Shown: positions 25,371-33,792, counted from the first letter of the stretch. The stretch is DNA of 37,256 bases from an uncultured Clostridia bacterium (GCA_944393485.1 CALYAJ010000016.1:1-37256); one strand, 5' to 3'. Notes: generated from the sequence alone by a model not told the origin. Made by a program: numbers and translations.

Positions 25371-26075
25371 CTATAAATTTTTAAATACATTTCCTAAACT
25401 ATCATTTATAACAATATTTGCTATTTTATCATAAGGTGTCTTATCTTTATTAATTAATATTAATTTATTACCTTTGTAAAATCTTATAAGACCACTTGCA
25501 GGATAAACAGTAAGTGATGTCCCTCCAACAATTAATGTATCACAATTAGCAATTTGCATAATTGCCTCTTCTAATATATCATCTTTTAAGCTTTCTTCAT
25601 ATAAAACAACATCTGGTTTTACAATTCCACCACATGAACATTTTGGAACTCCCTCTGAATTAAATACAAATTCTGCATTATAAAATCTACCACATTTCAT
25701 GCAATAATTTCTATGTACACTTCCATGGAGTTCTAATACATTTTTAGAACCTGCTTTTTGATGTAATCCATCAATATTTTGAGTGACAACAGCTTTAAGT
25801 TTTCCTGTTTTTTCTAATTCAGCAAGTTTAATATGTGTAATATTTGGTTTATATTTTAAAGAATTCATTTTATCTTTATAAAACTTATAAAATTCTTCTG
25901 TATTATTCATAAAAAAAGTATGGCTTAAAATTTCTTCTGGTGGATATTTATATTTTTGATTATATAGACCATCTTTGCTTCTAAAATCAGGGATTCCACT
26001 TTCTGTAGAAACTCCTGCTCCACCAAAGAAAACCACTCTTTTACTTTCGTTTATAATTTCTTTTAAATTTTCCAT
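25371..26075 (-). CDS. NAD-dependent protein deacylase, sirtuin (Sir2/CobB type)
   Basis: Removes acyl groups from protein lysines using NAD. All signatures are visible: FFGGAGVSTESGIPDFRSKDG (about 16-36), TQNIDGLH (98-105), catalytic H117 in ELHGS, and zinc ligands C125, C128, C146 and C148 (CxxC and CxC). IVGGTSLTVYPAS follows near the C-terminus. The 234-residue length is normal. AGAGG precedes the ATG. It directly follows a GNAT acetyltransferase gene in the same operon (9 bases apart). Confidence 0.96.
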   Translation of the reverse strand: MENLKEIINESKRVVFFGGAGVSTESGIPDFRSKDGLYNQKYKYPPEEILSHTFFMNNTEEFYKFYKDKMNSLKYKPNITHIKLAELEKTGKLKAVVTQNIDGLHQKAGSKNVLELHGSVHRNYCMKCGRFYNAEFVFNSEGVPKCSCGGIVKPDVVLYEESLKDDILEEAIMQIANCDTLIVGGTSLTVYPASGLIRFYKGNKLILINKDKTPYDKIANIVINDSLGNVFKNL

Positions 26076-26084
26076 ATTTGCCTC

Positions 26085-26498
26085 TTATATATCTAAAATC
26101 ATTCCTTCTCCTAAACCAGCATCTTTCCTAGTAATAAAACCAAATCTTTTATAAAAATTTTCTACACCTTTTGAAGGTCCAATATATGCTCTTAAATTTG
26201 GATTTACTACTTTATAATCTTTTATTCTATCTATAATTTTATTAATAATTTCAGTACCAATTTTTTGATTTTGAAATTCTGGTATAACCATAATATCTTG
26301 AATATGTACAAACATAGATTTATCACCTATAATTCTTCCATATCCTATTATCTTATCTTTATTATATGCACAAAGAGAATATAATGTATTAGTTAAAGCT
26401 ATATCTATAATATTTTTATCAATTCTTCCCCATCCAACTGACTCATATAAAAAATTAAATTCTTCTGGAGTTGGTATCTTTTCAACATAATCAATCAT
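26085..26498 (-). CDS. GNAT family N-acetyltransferase
   Basis: A 137-residue acetyl-CoA dependent transferase. The acetyl-CoA site is seen in IMVIPEFQNQKIGTEIINKI (about 71-90, with Q-x-x-x-G in place of the common R/Q-x-x-G-x-G/A). The C-terminal FYKRFGFITRKDAG is the usual beta6-alpha4 part. Substrate unknown; small molecule or protein lysine are both possible. GGGGGG precedes the ATG. Cotranscribed with the sirtuin gene next to it. Confidence 0.9.
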   Translation of the reverse strand: MIDYVEKIPTPEEFNFLYESVGWGRIDKNIIDIALTNTLYSLCAYNKDKIIGYGRIIGDKSMFVHIQDIMVIPEFQNQKIGTEIINKIIDRIKDYKVVNPNLRAYIGPSKGVENFYKRFGFITRKDAGLGEGMILDI

Positions 26499-26509
26499 TT
26501 TAATCCCCC

Positions 26510-27439
26510 CTAATGGTTAAAAGAAAAAATTTTTCTAAAAAACTCTAAAATTTTATTGCTATATCTTATGGCTATAGCGTTCTTTTTTGTAGATTTAGAT
26601 AAATCTACTTCTTTTCTATTTAATTTTTCTAAAATTTTATCTTTTCTCTCTACAAAGTCCTTGTCTTCTTCTATAACACCTCTTAATGTTTGAAGTTCTT
26701 CTAATTTATCCTTTGCTTCTTTTATTTTATCTAAATTATTAATATTTTTTAATAAATAATTAAAGCAATAATCCATTATTTCATTTTGTAATTCAAAATA
26801 TAATGCCTTTATTTTTTTATCTACTTCATACATATCTTCATTAGTATAATAATCAATTTGATATTCATAAAGCATGTTGAATTTTTTAATAAGATTTTCA
26901 GTAAAGCCTCCAAAAACTTCTTCTAATTTATCCCAATATTCGTCATTCCCAAATATTGCACTATTACCACATTCTTTTAAACCAATTAAAAAGTTAATTT
27001 GCATTATTAGATTAACTAAAAGAGCATAATTTCCTTCTATAAGAGAAACTATAAATATATCATGAATTTCCATTCTTTCTTTTAAATCTTGCATCAATAA
27101 TTTTGTAATATATAAATTTAGTGCTTCTTTAAAAGGTGCAGGATTAATTTCATTTGATAAATAATGCAAATATTCTAAAATTAAATTTGGATTTAAAGAA
27201 TTAATATACATTTTACTAGAAAAATATAATGTATTATTATTTGAATAATGTGTTACCTCTTCATTTGCAAATTTAACAATTATAATTTTTGCTTTCTCTA
27301 ATTTTTCTAGTATTTTAATATATTCCTCTTCTGTTTTTTTAAAAACATTTACTATCCTTCTTGCAACTTCATTTGCTATTTTATTTACTTTATATTGTGG
27401 TATTTCTTCTATTATTTCTTTTATCATTTGCTCTTCCAT
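26510..27439 (-). CDS. Uncharacterised helical protein, 309 aa
   Basis: I do not recognise this family. The protein is nearly all helical, with coiled-coil-like stretches at the start (about 35-50, EEEYIKILEKLEKAK) and near 240-275. There is no clear membrane helix or signal peptide. The middle part, with LILEYLHYLSN followed by FKEALNLYITKLL, vaguely recalls the paired helices of gluzincin peptidases without HExxH; I hold that only as a weak idea. It ends in a basic C-terminus (FFRKIFSFNH). AGGAG precedes the ATG. Second gene of the five-gene operon, 11 bases from both neighbours. Confidence 0.7.
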   Translation of the reverse strand: MEEQMIKEIIEEIPQYKVNKIANEVARRIVNVFKKTEEEYIKILEKLEKAKIIIVKFANEEVTHYSNNNTLYFSSKMYINSLNPNLILEYLHYLSNEINPAPFKEALNLYITKLLMQDLKERMEIHDIFIVSLIEGNYALLVNLIMQINFLIGLKECGNSAIFGNDEYWDKLEEVFGGFTENLIKKFNMLYEYQIDYYTNEDMYEVDKKIKALYFELQNEIMDYCFNYLLKNINNLDKIKEAKDKLEELQTLRGVIEEDKDFVERKDKILEKLNRKEVDLSKSTKKNAIAIRYSNKILEFFRKIFSFNH

Positions 27440-27450
27440 ATTTACTCCTA

Positions 27451-27807
27451 TTAATCTCTTGTAATTAATAATTTTATAATATAATTTTCTTGCTTACCTA
27501 TTACATATAATGCTTCTCTTTTCTTTATAAACCAAGATGTTAAATCATTATACTTTTCTCCATCTATAATTATTCCATTAAAATCTTCTGGATTTCTAAC
27601 TCTATATTTTTCACTTTCTAAATCTATTATTGTAGTTTTAATTATTCCTTCTTTTTCTAATTTTTCTAGTTCTTCCATTCTTGCTTTACTATCTTTTGCA
27701 AGTTTATTATATTGTAAAGTTTTAATTATATAAATAATTGCTTTAAATGCAATAATTGTAATTGTTGCTAGTATTGCACTTACTAAAATTATCTCATCAT
27801 TACTCAT
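27451..27807 (-). CDS. Uncharacterised single-pass membrane protein, 118 aa
   Basis: I do not recognise this protein. One N-terminal membrane helix (about residues 6-30) is followed by a charged coiled coil (KDSKARMEELEKLEKEG) and a small beta-rich cytoplasmic domain (YRVRNPEDFNGIIIDGEKY; EALYVIGKQENYIIKLL). An ATG four codons upstream exists, but GGAGG lies between the two ATGs, so the start is at 27807. First gene of the operon that continues with the helical protein, GNAT, sirtuin and DUF362 protein. Confidence 0.7.
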   Translation of the reverse strand: MSNDEIILVSAILATITIIAFKAIIYIIKTLQYNKLAKDSKARMEELEKLEKEGIIKTTIIDLESEKYRVRNPEDFNGIIIDGEKYNDLTSWFIKKREALYVIGKQENYIIKLLITRD

Positions 27808-27821
27808 AAAAACCTCCATTC

Positions 27822-27836
27822 GAGCAATTGGTGCTC
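27822..27836. other. Small hairpin ahead of the five-gene operon
   Basis: GAGCA and TGCTC pair around ATTGG, just upstream of the GGAGG site of the gene at 27807. It is short and could be a leader stem or chance. Confidence 0.3.
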
Positions 27837-27960
27837 TAACAAAATGTAATTATAAAATATTTAATCGAATTATATCATAATAAATAAAAAAAAAATATAA
27901 ATTATATAATTTTTATTTACAATTTTATAAAAAATAATATATCATTATTTTGGTGGTAAT

Positions 27961-29559
27961 ATGTTTAAATTGTTAAAATTATTAAATAGAAAAATGTATT
28001 ATGTTTCTATCTTATTAAGTATTACTTATTCAGTAGCTGAATATGGAGTTTCGTTTGCATTAGCTTATTTTGGTACATCTCCTTTTACTCTAGATAAAGC
28101 TAATTCACTTTTGTATACAGTAATAATATTATATTCTATAACTCTAATTACACATTATATAGAATTAAAAATTGATGGAATTGTTTATGGGCTTTACGAT
28201 GTACAAATTCAGGAATATTACTTTAATAAAATACAAAAAATGACTCCTAAAAAAATTTCGGATACACATACTGGCTATATTTTTAATTTAATAAAAGATA
28301 CATCTACTTTGTTTATTGATTTACTTTGGCTTATAAAAGATACATTACTTCCTTTAATAATAGGAGCAATAGCATTTGCATATATGGCATTTAGTCAAAA
28401 TATAATTATAGGAACTATATGTATATTAATTTCTATATCAGCTATAACAATTAAATATATATTGATGAAGCGAATGAATAAATATGAAAAAGATACAAGA
28501 GATAAACATTCAAAATTAACGGGAATTTTAATTGATTTTATTCAAAATATTTTTACTGTAAGAAAATTAAATATTGAAGATTTCTGTACTAACAAATTAA
28601 AAGAAAAGGAAAATGATTATAAAAAATCATTAATAGTTACAGAGAATAAACATGCTTTTAGAAATTCATCTTTCCATTTTCAAATGGATTTAATATATAT
28701 TATAGTTGTATTTTCAGTTATACTTATAATTAAAAATGGTTCTGATGGATTACCTTATTTATTATTTTATTTTACTTTATTAAATAATATTTACACAAGA
28801 ATAAATGGTGCTTCTAGATTAGTAGATACCAACGTTAAATTCAATATTGCCAAAAATCAATTAGAAAGTTTTCTAGAATCAAATATTACATTAACTCCTA
28901 TTCCTACATGGAATAAATTAGAAATTAAAGAAGGAATTTTTCAATATAGTTCATCAAAGACAAAAATTTTAATTCCTGAATTTATATTACATAAAGGAGA
29001 TAAAATTAGTATTATGGGAGAATCTGGACAAGGAAAAAGTACAATTCTTAATATTCTATCAGGAACATATTTATTAAAGCATGGATCTTTTATTGTAGAT
29101 AATAAAGAATGTACCAATTCCAAAATAGATGTAGTGTTTGTATCACAAGAAGTAGACTTATTTGATTTAAGTATTAGAGAAAACTTATGCCTTGGAAAAG
29201 ATATTAAAGAAGAGGAAATTTTAAAATTATTTGATGATGCTGGTCTTATGGAATGGTATAAAACTCTTCCAGATGGTTTAGATACAATTGTTGGTGAAAG
29301 AGGTGTCAAATTATCAGCAGGTCAAAAACAAAGATTAAATATTATAAGAGGAATTCTAATTGATAAAGATGTATATTTCTTTGATGAACCCACATCAAAC
29401 TTAGATTCTGTATCAGAACAAAAAATTACTGAGATGATTGACAAATATTTAAAAGACAAGACATATATCATTGTTACACATAGACCTAGTCTTAAAAACT
29501 TATGTAATAAACATTATTTATTTGAAAATCATATGATAAAAGAAGTTACTACTATTTAG
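27961..29559 (+). CDS. ABC transporter, fused membrane and ATPase domains
   Basis: A half-size ABC exporter of 532 residues. The membrane domain (about 1-300) has five or six helices, for example YYVSILLSITYSVAEYGVSF, LLPLIIGAIAFAYMAF and LIYIIVVFSVILII. The ATPase domain follows (about 325-532): Walker A GESGQGKST, Q-loop FVSQEVDLFD, signature LSAGQKQR (A for the usual G), Walker B VYFFDEPTSNLD and H-loop IVTHRPS. It probably works as a homodimer. GGTGG precedes the ATG. Single gene with a terminator overlapping its stop. Substrate unknown. Confidence 0.92.
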   Translation: MFKLLKLLNRKMYYVSILLSITYSVAEYGVSFALAYFGTSPFTLDKANSLLYTVIILYSITLITHYIELKIDGIVYGLYDVQIQEYYFNKIQKMTPKKISDTHTGYIFNLIKDTSTLFIDLLWLIKDTLLPLIIGAIAFAYMAFSQNIIIGTICILISISAITIKYILMKRMNKYEKDTRDKHSKLTGILIDFIQNIFTVRKLNIEDFCTNKLKEKENDYKKSLIVTENKHAFRNSSFHFQMDLIYIIVVFSVILIIKNGSDGLPYLLFYFTLLNNIYTRINGASRLVDTNVKFNIAKNQLESFLESNITLTPIPTWNKLEIKEGIFQYSSSKTKILIPEFILHKGDKISIMGESGQGKSTILNILSGTYLLKHGSFIVDNKECTNSKIDVVFVSQEVDLFDLSIRENLCLGKDIKEEEILKLFDDAGLMEWYKTLPDGLDTIVGERGVKLSAGQKQRLNIIRGILIDKDVYFFDEPTSNLDSVSEQKITEMIDKYLKDKTYIIVTHRPSLKNLCNKHYLFENHMIKEVTTI

Positions 29560-29570
29560 TAACTTCTTTT
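29538..29570 (+). terminator. Terminator shared by the ABC exporter and amidohydrolase genes
   Basis: AAAGAAGTTACTA and TAGTAACTTCTTT pair perfectly around CTATT with T and A runs on both sides. It overlaps the + strand stop codon (29557-29559) and abuts the minus strand stop. Confidence 0.88.
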
Positions 29571-31113
29571 AAGCTTTAAATATAGTTTTTCCTTCTTTTA
29601 TTGTTTCTAAAATCTTTATATTTTTAATATCATCTTTATCTATTTTTAATGGATTTTTATCTAAAATAACTAAATCAGCCTTTTTACCCTCTTTAATACT
29701 ACCTTTTAAATTTTCTTCTCCATATTGATATGCAGAATTAATAGTAACAGCTTTAATTGCTTCAAGAACTGGAATCTGTTCTGTTTCTCCTAGTACTACT
29801 CCTTCTTTTGTTTTTCTATTTACAGCACACCAGATTGTTTCAAACATATTTGGAATTGTTACAGGAGTATCTTGATGAAATGTAAATAAAATATTTTCTT
29901 TTAAACTTGAACCTGCAGGACTAATATGCTCTGCTCGCTCTATTCCTAAGTTTTTTATATGAATATCTCCAAAATAATATACATGTCCTATAAAAAATGA
30001 TGGAATTATATTATATTTCTTTATATCTTCTAATTGATCTAATCCCAAAATTTGTGCATGTATCATAACAGGTCTTTTTAGATTATTAACTTTTTTAATT
30101 GAATCTATATATTGTTCTATTGCCTTATCTCCATTACAATGTGCCAAAACCTGTAGGTCTTGATTTTTAGCTTGAAGTAAAATACTTTCTAATTTATCAT
30201 CTGATAAAATTCTATAACCTGAGTATTCTTGTTCACCTTCATATGGAGTTCTAAGCCATGCTGTTTTAGCTTGTGGTGAACCATCCAAAAATATTTTTAT
30301 TCCTCCAATTTTAAAATTTTTATTATATTTTAATAAATTTTCTTTAAATAATTCTTCAATTTTATTTACTGATTTTTCTTCCATATATGCAACAATATCT
30401 AAAAATAAATCATTATTATCAACTAATGATTTATAAACTTTAGCAAGTTCTATTGTCATACAACCTTCTTGTGCAGTTGTTATCCCATAAGATGCATATG
30501 TTTCTTGTGCTTTATTAAAAGCTTTTTGAATATTTTCTATTTTTGGAAGAGGAACTTTTTTAAGAGAATTAATAAATGCTGATTCCTCTAAATATCCTGT
30601 TTCATATATAATTCTTCCACCTTCTGGATTTTTTGTTTTTTCGCTTATTCCTAATTTTTCTAAGGCTTTACTATTTGCTATTCCATTATGTCTAGATTTG
30701 TTTTCAATAATTACTGGAATATCAGGAAATATTTCATTAAGCTCTTGTTTTGTTATATGTCTTTTTTCTTTTAATTCATTAATATCATATCCATTAATAA
30801 TTATCCAATCATCTGTTTGGTTGTGCTTTTTATATTCTTTTAACTTATTTTTAATATCAGTTATACTTTTAGCATCATCTATTGAAACTTCTAAAAATTG
30901 TTTTGCCAATCCAAATATATGGCTATGTGCATCTATAAAAGATGGCATCATTGTTCTTCCTTTTAAGTCTATTACTTCAGTATCTTTATCTACTAAGTTT
31001 AATACTTCATCTTTATTGCCTGTTTTTAAGATTTTATCATTTTCAATTACAACGCCCTCTATTTCATTTTTTTCTAATGTTATAAAATCTCCATTTATAT
31101 AAATTTTTTTCAT
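29569..31113 (-). CDS. Amidohydrolase, YtcJ-like
   Basis: A 514-residue metal-dependent hydrolase of the amidohydrolase-3 group (YtcJ / N-substituted formamide deformylase-like). The N-terminal beta domain leads into the metal motif DAHSHIFG (H63, H65). Further ligands are likely in QVLAHCNGDKAIEQY and RPVMIHAQI, with a late Asp/His region around FTFHQDTPV. The C-terminus returns to the beta domain (KKADLVILDKNPL). Substrate unknown. The ATG has TTACCTCC on the complement, that is GGAGGTAA, as its ribosome binding site. Transcribed alone. Confidence 0.9.
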   Translation of the reverse strand: MKKIYINGDFITLEKNEIEGVVIENDKILKTGNKDEVLNLVDKDTEVIDLKGRTMMPSFIDAHSHIFGLAKQFLEVSIDDAKSITDIKNKLKEYKKHNQTDDWIIINGYDINELKEKRHITKQELNEIFPDIPVIIENKSRHNGIANSKALEKLGISEKTKNPEGGRIIYETGYLEESAFINSLKKVPLPKIENIQKAFNKAQETYASYGITTAQEGCMTIELAKVYKSLVDNNDLFLDIVAYMEEKSVNKIEELFKENLLKYNKNFKIGGIKIFLDGSPQAKTAWLRTPYEGEQEYSGYRILSDDKLESILLQAKNQDLQVLAHCNGDKAIEQYIDSIKKVNNLKRPVMIHAQILGLDQLEDIKKYNIIPSFFIGHVYYFGDIHIKNLGIERAEHISPAGSSLKENILFTFHQDTPVTIPNMFETIWCAVNRKTKEGVVLGETEQIPVLEAIKAVTINSAYQYGEENLKGSIKEGKKADLVILDKNPLKIDKDDIKNIKILETIKEGKTIFKA

Positions 31114-31169
31114 AACTTACCTCCATGTTAATTCTCTATAAGTATTTCCATATTCACAAAAATTAAACC

Positions 31170-31201
31170 TTTTGAACTTTAGGGACGGTCCTTAAAGTTC
31201 A
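31170..31201. repeat. Left copy of a 32-nt inverted repeat (near-palindrome)
   Basis: The core GAACTTTAGGGACGGTCC plus TTAAAGTTC (31174-31200) is almost self-complementary: 8 bp GAACTTTA/TAAAGTTC, then GGGAC/GTCCT with one mismatched pair. An exact reverse-complement copy, including TTTT before and A after, lies at 33562-33593. The two bracket the methyltransferase-like pair. Confidence 0.9.
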
Positions 31202-31212
31202 TAAACATGGAG

Positions 31213-31242
31213 AAAGCGGAAGAATTAAACTTCTTCCGCTTT
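31213..31242 (-). terminator. Terminator of the second DUF3419-like gene
   Basis: AAAGCGGAAGAA and TTCTTCCGCTTT pair perfectly around TTAAAC, 11 bases past the stop. No T run follows on the minus strand beyond the stem. Confidence 0.8.
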
Positions 31243-31252
31243 GATTTACATG

Positions 31253-32281
31253 TTACTTAAGTTTTAATGCAAGTACAATATCAGTTGGTGTATTGTATGC
31301 AATAAAACCATTTCCTGTTTTTACAGGTATAATTTCAACATTAAATGTTTTTAACAGTTCTGTATAAAGAATCATCGTAAAAACGATTTGTTGTTGAACT
31401 CCCTGCATAAGAAGTTGGTTTCCTGCAAAATAAGCCATATTTAGATCTGTCTCACATAACTTAATTCTGTCAGATCCTGCCTTTGTTGCTTCAAACCAAT
31501 CTTCCTTCATTCCGATGCAGTATAAAATCATTACTCCATCTTTTTTTAGAAATTTGCTTAATTTCTTTATATTTTCTGCATATTCTTCTGGTAGATAAAA
31601 ATTATGCAGATTTGAAAGATGGATTAAATCCATACTTCCTTCTGATACCTGAACATCAAAAATATCTTTTTCTTCGATAAAGATATTCGATTCATTCAGG
31701 GCTTTTCTTGCCTTTCTGAATCGCATTTGATCCGGGTAATCGAATCTAATTATTCTTTCTGAGCGATGTTTAATGTAATTTCTTTCACTCATAAGATAAT
31801 TTAGACGAATGTCTAAAGGATCTTTCTCCTTATAGACGCTTTCCCAGAATTCTTTTTCCGGACAAGACTCAGTTTTAGATAATATACTTTCCATTATTTC
31901 TCTTGAAAGCATATTATTTCCCTTTGTGCTAAGCACAAACTTCTGAAACTTTCCAGGTGTCAAGTTTAAAACAGACTGATATTTCAGCCAATCCACCGGA
32001 AATTGTAGTGGATTAACATCTACTGCATAGATGTTTCTTGCTCCATATAAAGCCATATCAATGATATGGTCAAAACTTCCCGCAATCGCCAAAACGTCAG
32101 CACCATTTTTTATAATCCGTGACATATAACTACTATTTTCGTTAGATGTCCAAGATGGCGCCATTGTTTTGTAGGAATATCCATCATCTTTAGTTGTAAC
32201 TTGAGATGATGAAACTACCTTGCTATTGTAAAACATCCTTACCAATTCTTTTACACTTTTTTCATTATTAATTTTCAACAT
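31253..32281 (-). CDS. DUF3419-like SAM-dependent methyltransferase-type protein, copy 2
   Basis: A 342-residue protein with a Rossmann SAM-binding core like the DUF3419 family: motif I VLAIAGSFDHIID (63-75), acidic strand end YAVDVNPLQ (85-93), and a later segment DLIHLSNLHNFY. The GSxD and D-x-N-P-x-Q pattern is the family signature. It is a clear paralogue of the upstream gene: both share APxWTSNEN, the motif I region, ESNIF/ESTIY, LSNLHNFY, YCIGMK/YFIGMK and the C-terminal PVKTGxGxxxYNTPTD. Some DUF3419 proteins transfer the 3-amino-3-carboxypropyl group of SAM instead of methyl. Substrate unknown. It has its own promoter and GGAG site. Less AT-biased than neighbours. Confidence 0.8.
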   Translation of the reverse strand: MLKINNEKSVKELVRMFYNSKVVSSSQVTTKDDGYSYKTMAPSWTSNENSSYMSRIIKNGADVLAIAGSFDHIIDMALYGARNIYAVDVNPLQFPVDWLKYQSVLNLTPGKFQKFVLSTKGNNMLSREIMESILSKTESCPEKEFWESVYKEKDPLDIRLNYLMSERNYIKHRSERIIRFDYPDQMRFRKARKALNESNIFIEEKDIFDVQVSEGSMDLIHLSNLHNFYLPEEYAENIKKLSKFLKKDGVMILYCIGMKEDWFEATKAGSDRIKLCETDLNMAYFAGNQLLMQGVQQQIVFTMILYTELLKTFNVEIIPVKTGNGFIAYNTPTDIVLALKLK

Positions 32282-32324
32282 GCTTTTTCTCCTTTATTCT
32301 GCATTTTTTTACTGTACAATAAAT

Positions 32325-32353
32325 ATTATATCATGTTAACATAATTTAATCAA
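32325..32353 (-). promoter_or_regulatory. Sigma-A promoter of DUF3419-like copy 2
   Basis: Minus strand TTGATT, a 17-base spacer and TATAAT, about 40 bases before the ATG. Confidence 0.72.
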
Positions 32354-32398
32354 TAATAAATATTTTTTTCTAATTATGTATATATTTAACAGAAGAAT

Positions 32399-32427
32399 AA
32401 CAGGAGAAATTACATCTTCCCCCTGTT
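32399..32427 (-). terminator. Terminator of DUF3419-like copy 1
   Basis: AACAGG and CCTGTT pair, extended inside by GAA/TTC-type pairs with a mismatch, and a T-rich tract follows on the minus strand. Confidence 0.65.
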
Positions 32428-32448
32428 ATAAATACGCATATAACAATT

Positions 32449-33468
32449 TTATTTTGATTGCAACACCAATATGCAATCAGTTGGAGTATTATAGAACATG
32501 TAACCTTTCCCAGTTTTTACTGGCAAAAGTGAAACCTTAAAATATTTTTTTATCTTTTTATAAAGGTTTCCTGTATCATAAATTTGCTGTAAAACTCCCA
32601 ATTTCTTAATTCCATCTTTGATATATGCTCTGTTCAGATCTTTTTCCTCTACATCTGGGAAAAGATCTTTATCCCAGGAATCAAACCACTCTGGCTTCAT
32701 TCCAATGAAGTACAATACAATTCTTCCATCTTTTTTTAGTTTTGATGAAAGCTCTCTTAATTTTTCTACATAATAATCTATTGGATAGAAATTATGCAGA
32801 TTTGACAAGCAAACCACATCAAAAACATTTTCGGGAATATACATATCAAATATATCTTCCCTTTCAAGATATATTGTACTTTCATTTAATGCTTTTCGAA
32901 CTTTATCCCAGTTCTCTTTTTTTACGTATTCAAAATTTATACGCCTTCCTTCCCCTGTTCTTAAATAATATGTTTCATTTGCGAAATATTTTAATCGCAT
33001 TTCTAAAGAAGTATTTTCCTTATAAACAAGTCTCCAGAACTTATTTTCTTCAGAGATTTCTGTGCGATCTAATATTTTGCCTGCGAGCCTGTCAGATAAT
33101 GCAAATATTGACGCATCAATAACAAAGCTTTCAAACTCGTAATAATTATCTAACTTAGTTAAAGCATAATACTTTAACCAGCAAATTGGAATTTGAACCG
33201 GGTTGACATCAACAGAGTATATATTCCGAATGCCATGTAATGCCATATCAAAAATAGCATCCATGGAACCGCCAATAGTTAGCACAGTATCTGATGGCTT
33301 TAACATTTGGCGTATATACTGCCCATTTTCATTTGATGTCCATATTGGTGCAACATGATTATAAGGGCTCTTATCTCTTACGTCATGAAAGAACATTACA
33401 TCATGACGTGTATTATAAAAATGGTCCCGTAAAGCCTGAGCATTTTTTTGATTTTTTGTTATTAGCAT
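32449..33468 (-). CDS. DUF3419-like SAM-dependent methyltransferase-type protein, copy 1
   Basis: A 339-residue paralogue of the next gene. Motif I is VLTIGGSMDAIFD (62-74), the acidic strand end YSVDVNPVQ (84-92), then a long helical insert with FWRLVYKE, and the late segment VVCLSNLHNFYPIDYY. The C-terminus reads PVKTGKGYMFYNTPTD. No signal peptide or membrane helix. The two proteins are alike over the whole length but clearly diverged, so the duplication is old or they arrived as a pair. Its promoter is a perfect TTGACA-17-TATAAT. GGAGGA precedes the ATG. Each gene has its own promoter and terminator despite the tandem order. Confidence 0.8.
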   Translation of the reverse strand: MLITKNQKNAQALRDHFYNTRHDVMFFHDVRDKSPYNHVAPIWTSNENGQYIRQMLKPSDTVLTIGGSMDAIFDMALHGIRNIYSVDVNPVQIPICWLKYYALTKLDNYYEFESFVIDASIFALSDRLAGKILDRTEISEENKFWRLVYKENTSLEMRLKYFANETYYLRTGEGRRINFEYVKKENWDKVRKALNESTIYLEREDIFDMYIPENVFDVVCLSNLHNFYPIDYYVEKLRELSSKLKKDGRIVLYFIGMKPEWFDSWDKDLFPDVEEKDLNRAYIKDGIKKLGVLQQIYDTGNLYKKIKKYFKVSLLPVKTGKGYMFYNTPTDCILVLQSK

Positions 33469-33501
33469 ATTTTCTTCCTCCTACTTATTTTAATCTATAA
33501 G

Positions 33502-33530
33502 ATTATATTACTTTTCAAGTATTATGTCAA
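33502..33530 (-). promoter_or_regulatory. Consensus sigma-A promoter of DUF3419-like copy 1
   Basis: Minus strand TTGACA, a 17-base spacer and TATAAT: a perfect match to the consensus, about 30 bases before the AGGAGG site. Confidence 0.88.
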
Positions 33531-33561
33531 TTAGGCAGATGCTAGTAGTCTACATAATTTT

Positions 33562-33593
33562 TGAACTTTAAGGACCGTCCCTAAAGTTCAAAA
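33562..33593. repeat. Right copy of the 32-nt inverted repeat (near-palindrome)
   Basis: Exact reverse complement of 31170-31201. Core GAACTTTAAGGACCGTCC plus CTAAAGTTC at 33563-33589. It marks the right border of the 2.4-kb methyltransferase pair. Confidence 0.9.
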
Positions 33594-33600
33594 AAAGTGA

Positions 33601-33642
33601 AAAATGAGATTGCAACGTTATTTTACGTCACAATCTCATTTT
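33601..33642 (-). terminator. Terminator of the 48-aa gene
   Basis: AAAATGAGATTG and CAATCTCATTTT pair perfectly; inside, ACGT/ACGT adds a second short stem. It lies four bases past the stop of the small gene, with a T-rich tract on the minus strand. Confidence 0.82.
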
Positions 33643-33645
33643 ATG

Positions 33646-33792
33646 TTATGGTCTTTTTTTCAGAGCTTCATTTTCATGAGCCAATCTTTTGTCTCTTTTG
33701 GTCATTAATTCCCAGTTGCCATTGTGAGTTTTTGTCCACAACAGTTTATTTTTATTAGGATTTGCAATTTCTCTCCGTTTTTTTCTTCCCAT
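33646..33792 (-). CDS. Small basic protein, 48 aa
   Basis: Read by hand. AGGAGGT, eight bases of spacer, then ATG at 33792 opens a 48-codon frame starting MGRKKRREIANPNKNKLLW and ending LAHENEALKKRP. It is strongly basic (K and R rich), has two Trp and no hydrophobic segment, so nucleic-acid binding or a ribosome-linked role is possible but unproven. An extended -10 (TGATATAAT, about 33819-33826) lies upstream and a terminator follows. A second ATG seven bases earlier opens only a 30-codon frame. It lies immediately outside the right palindrome and on the same strand as the methyltransferase pair. Confidence 0.65.
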   Translation of the reverse strand: MGRKKRREIANPNKNKLLWTKTHNGNWELMTKRDKRLAHENEALKKRP

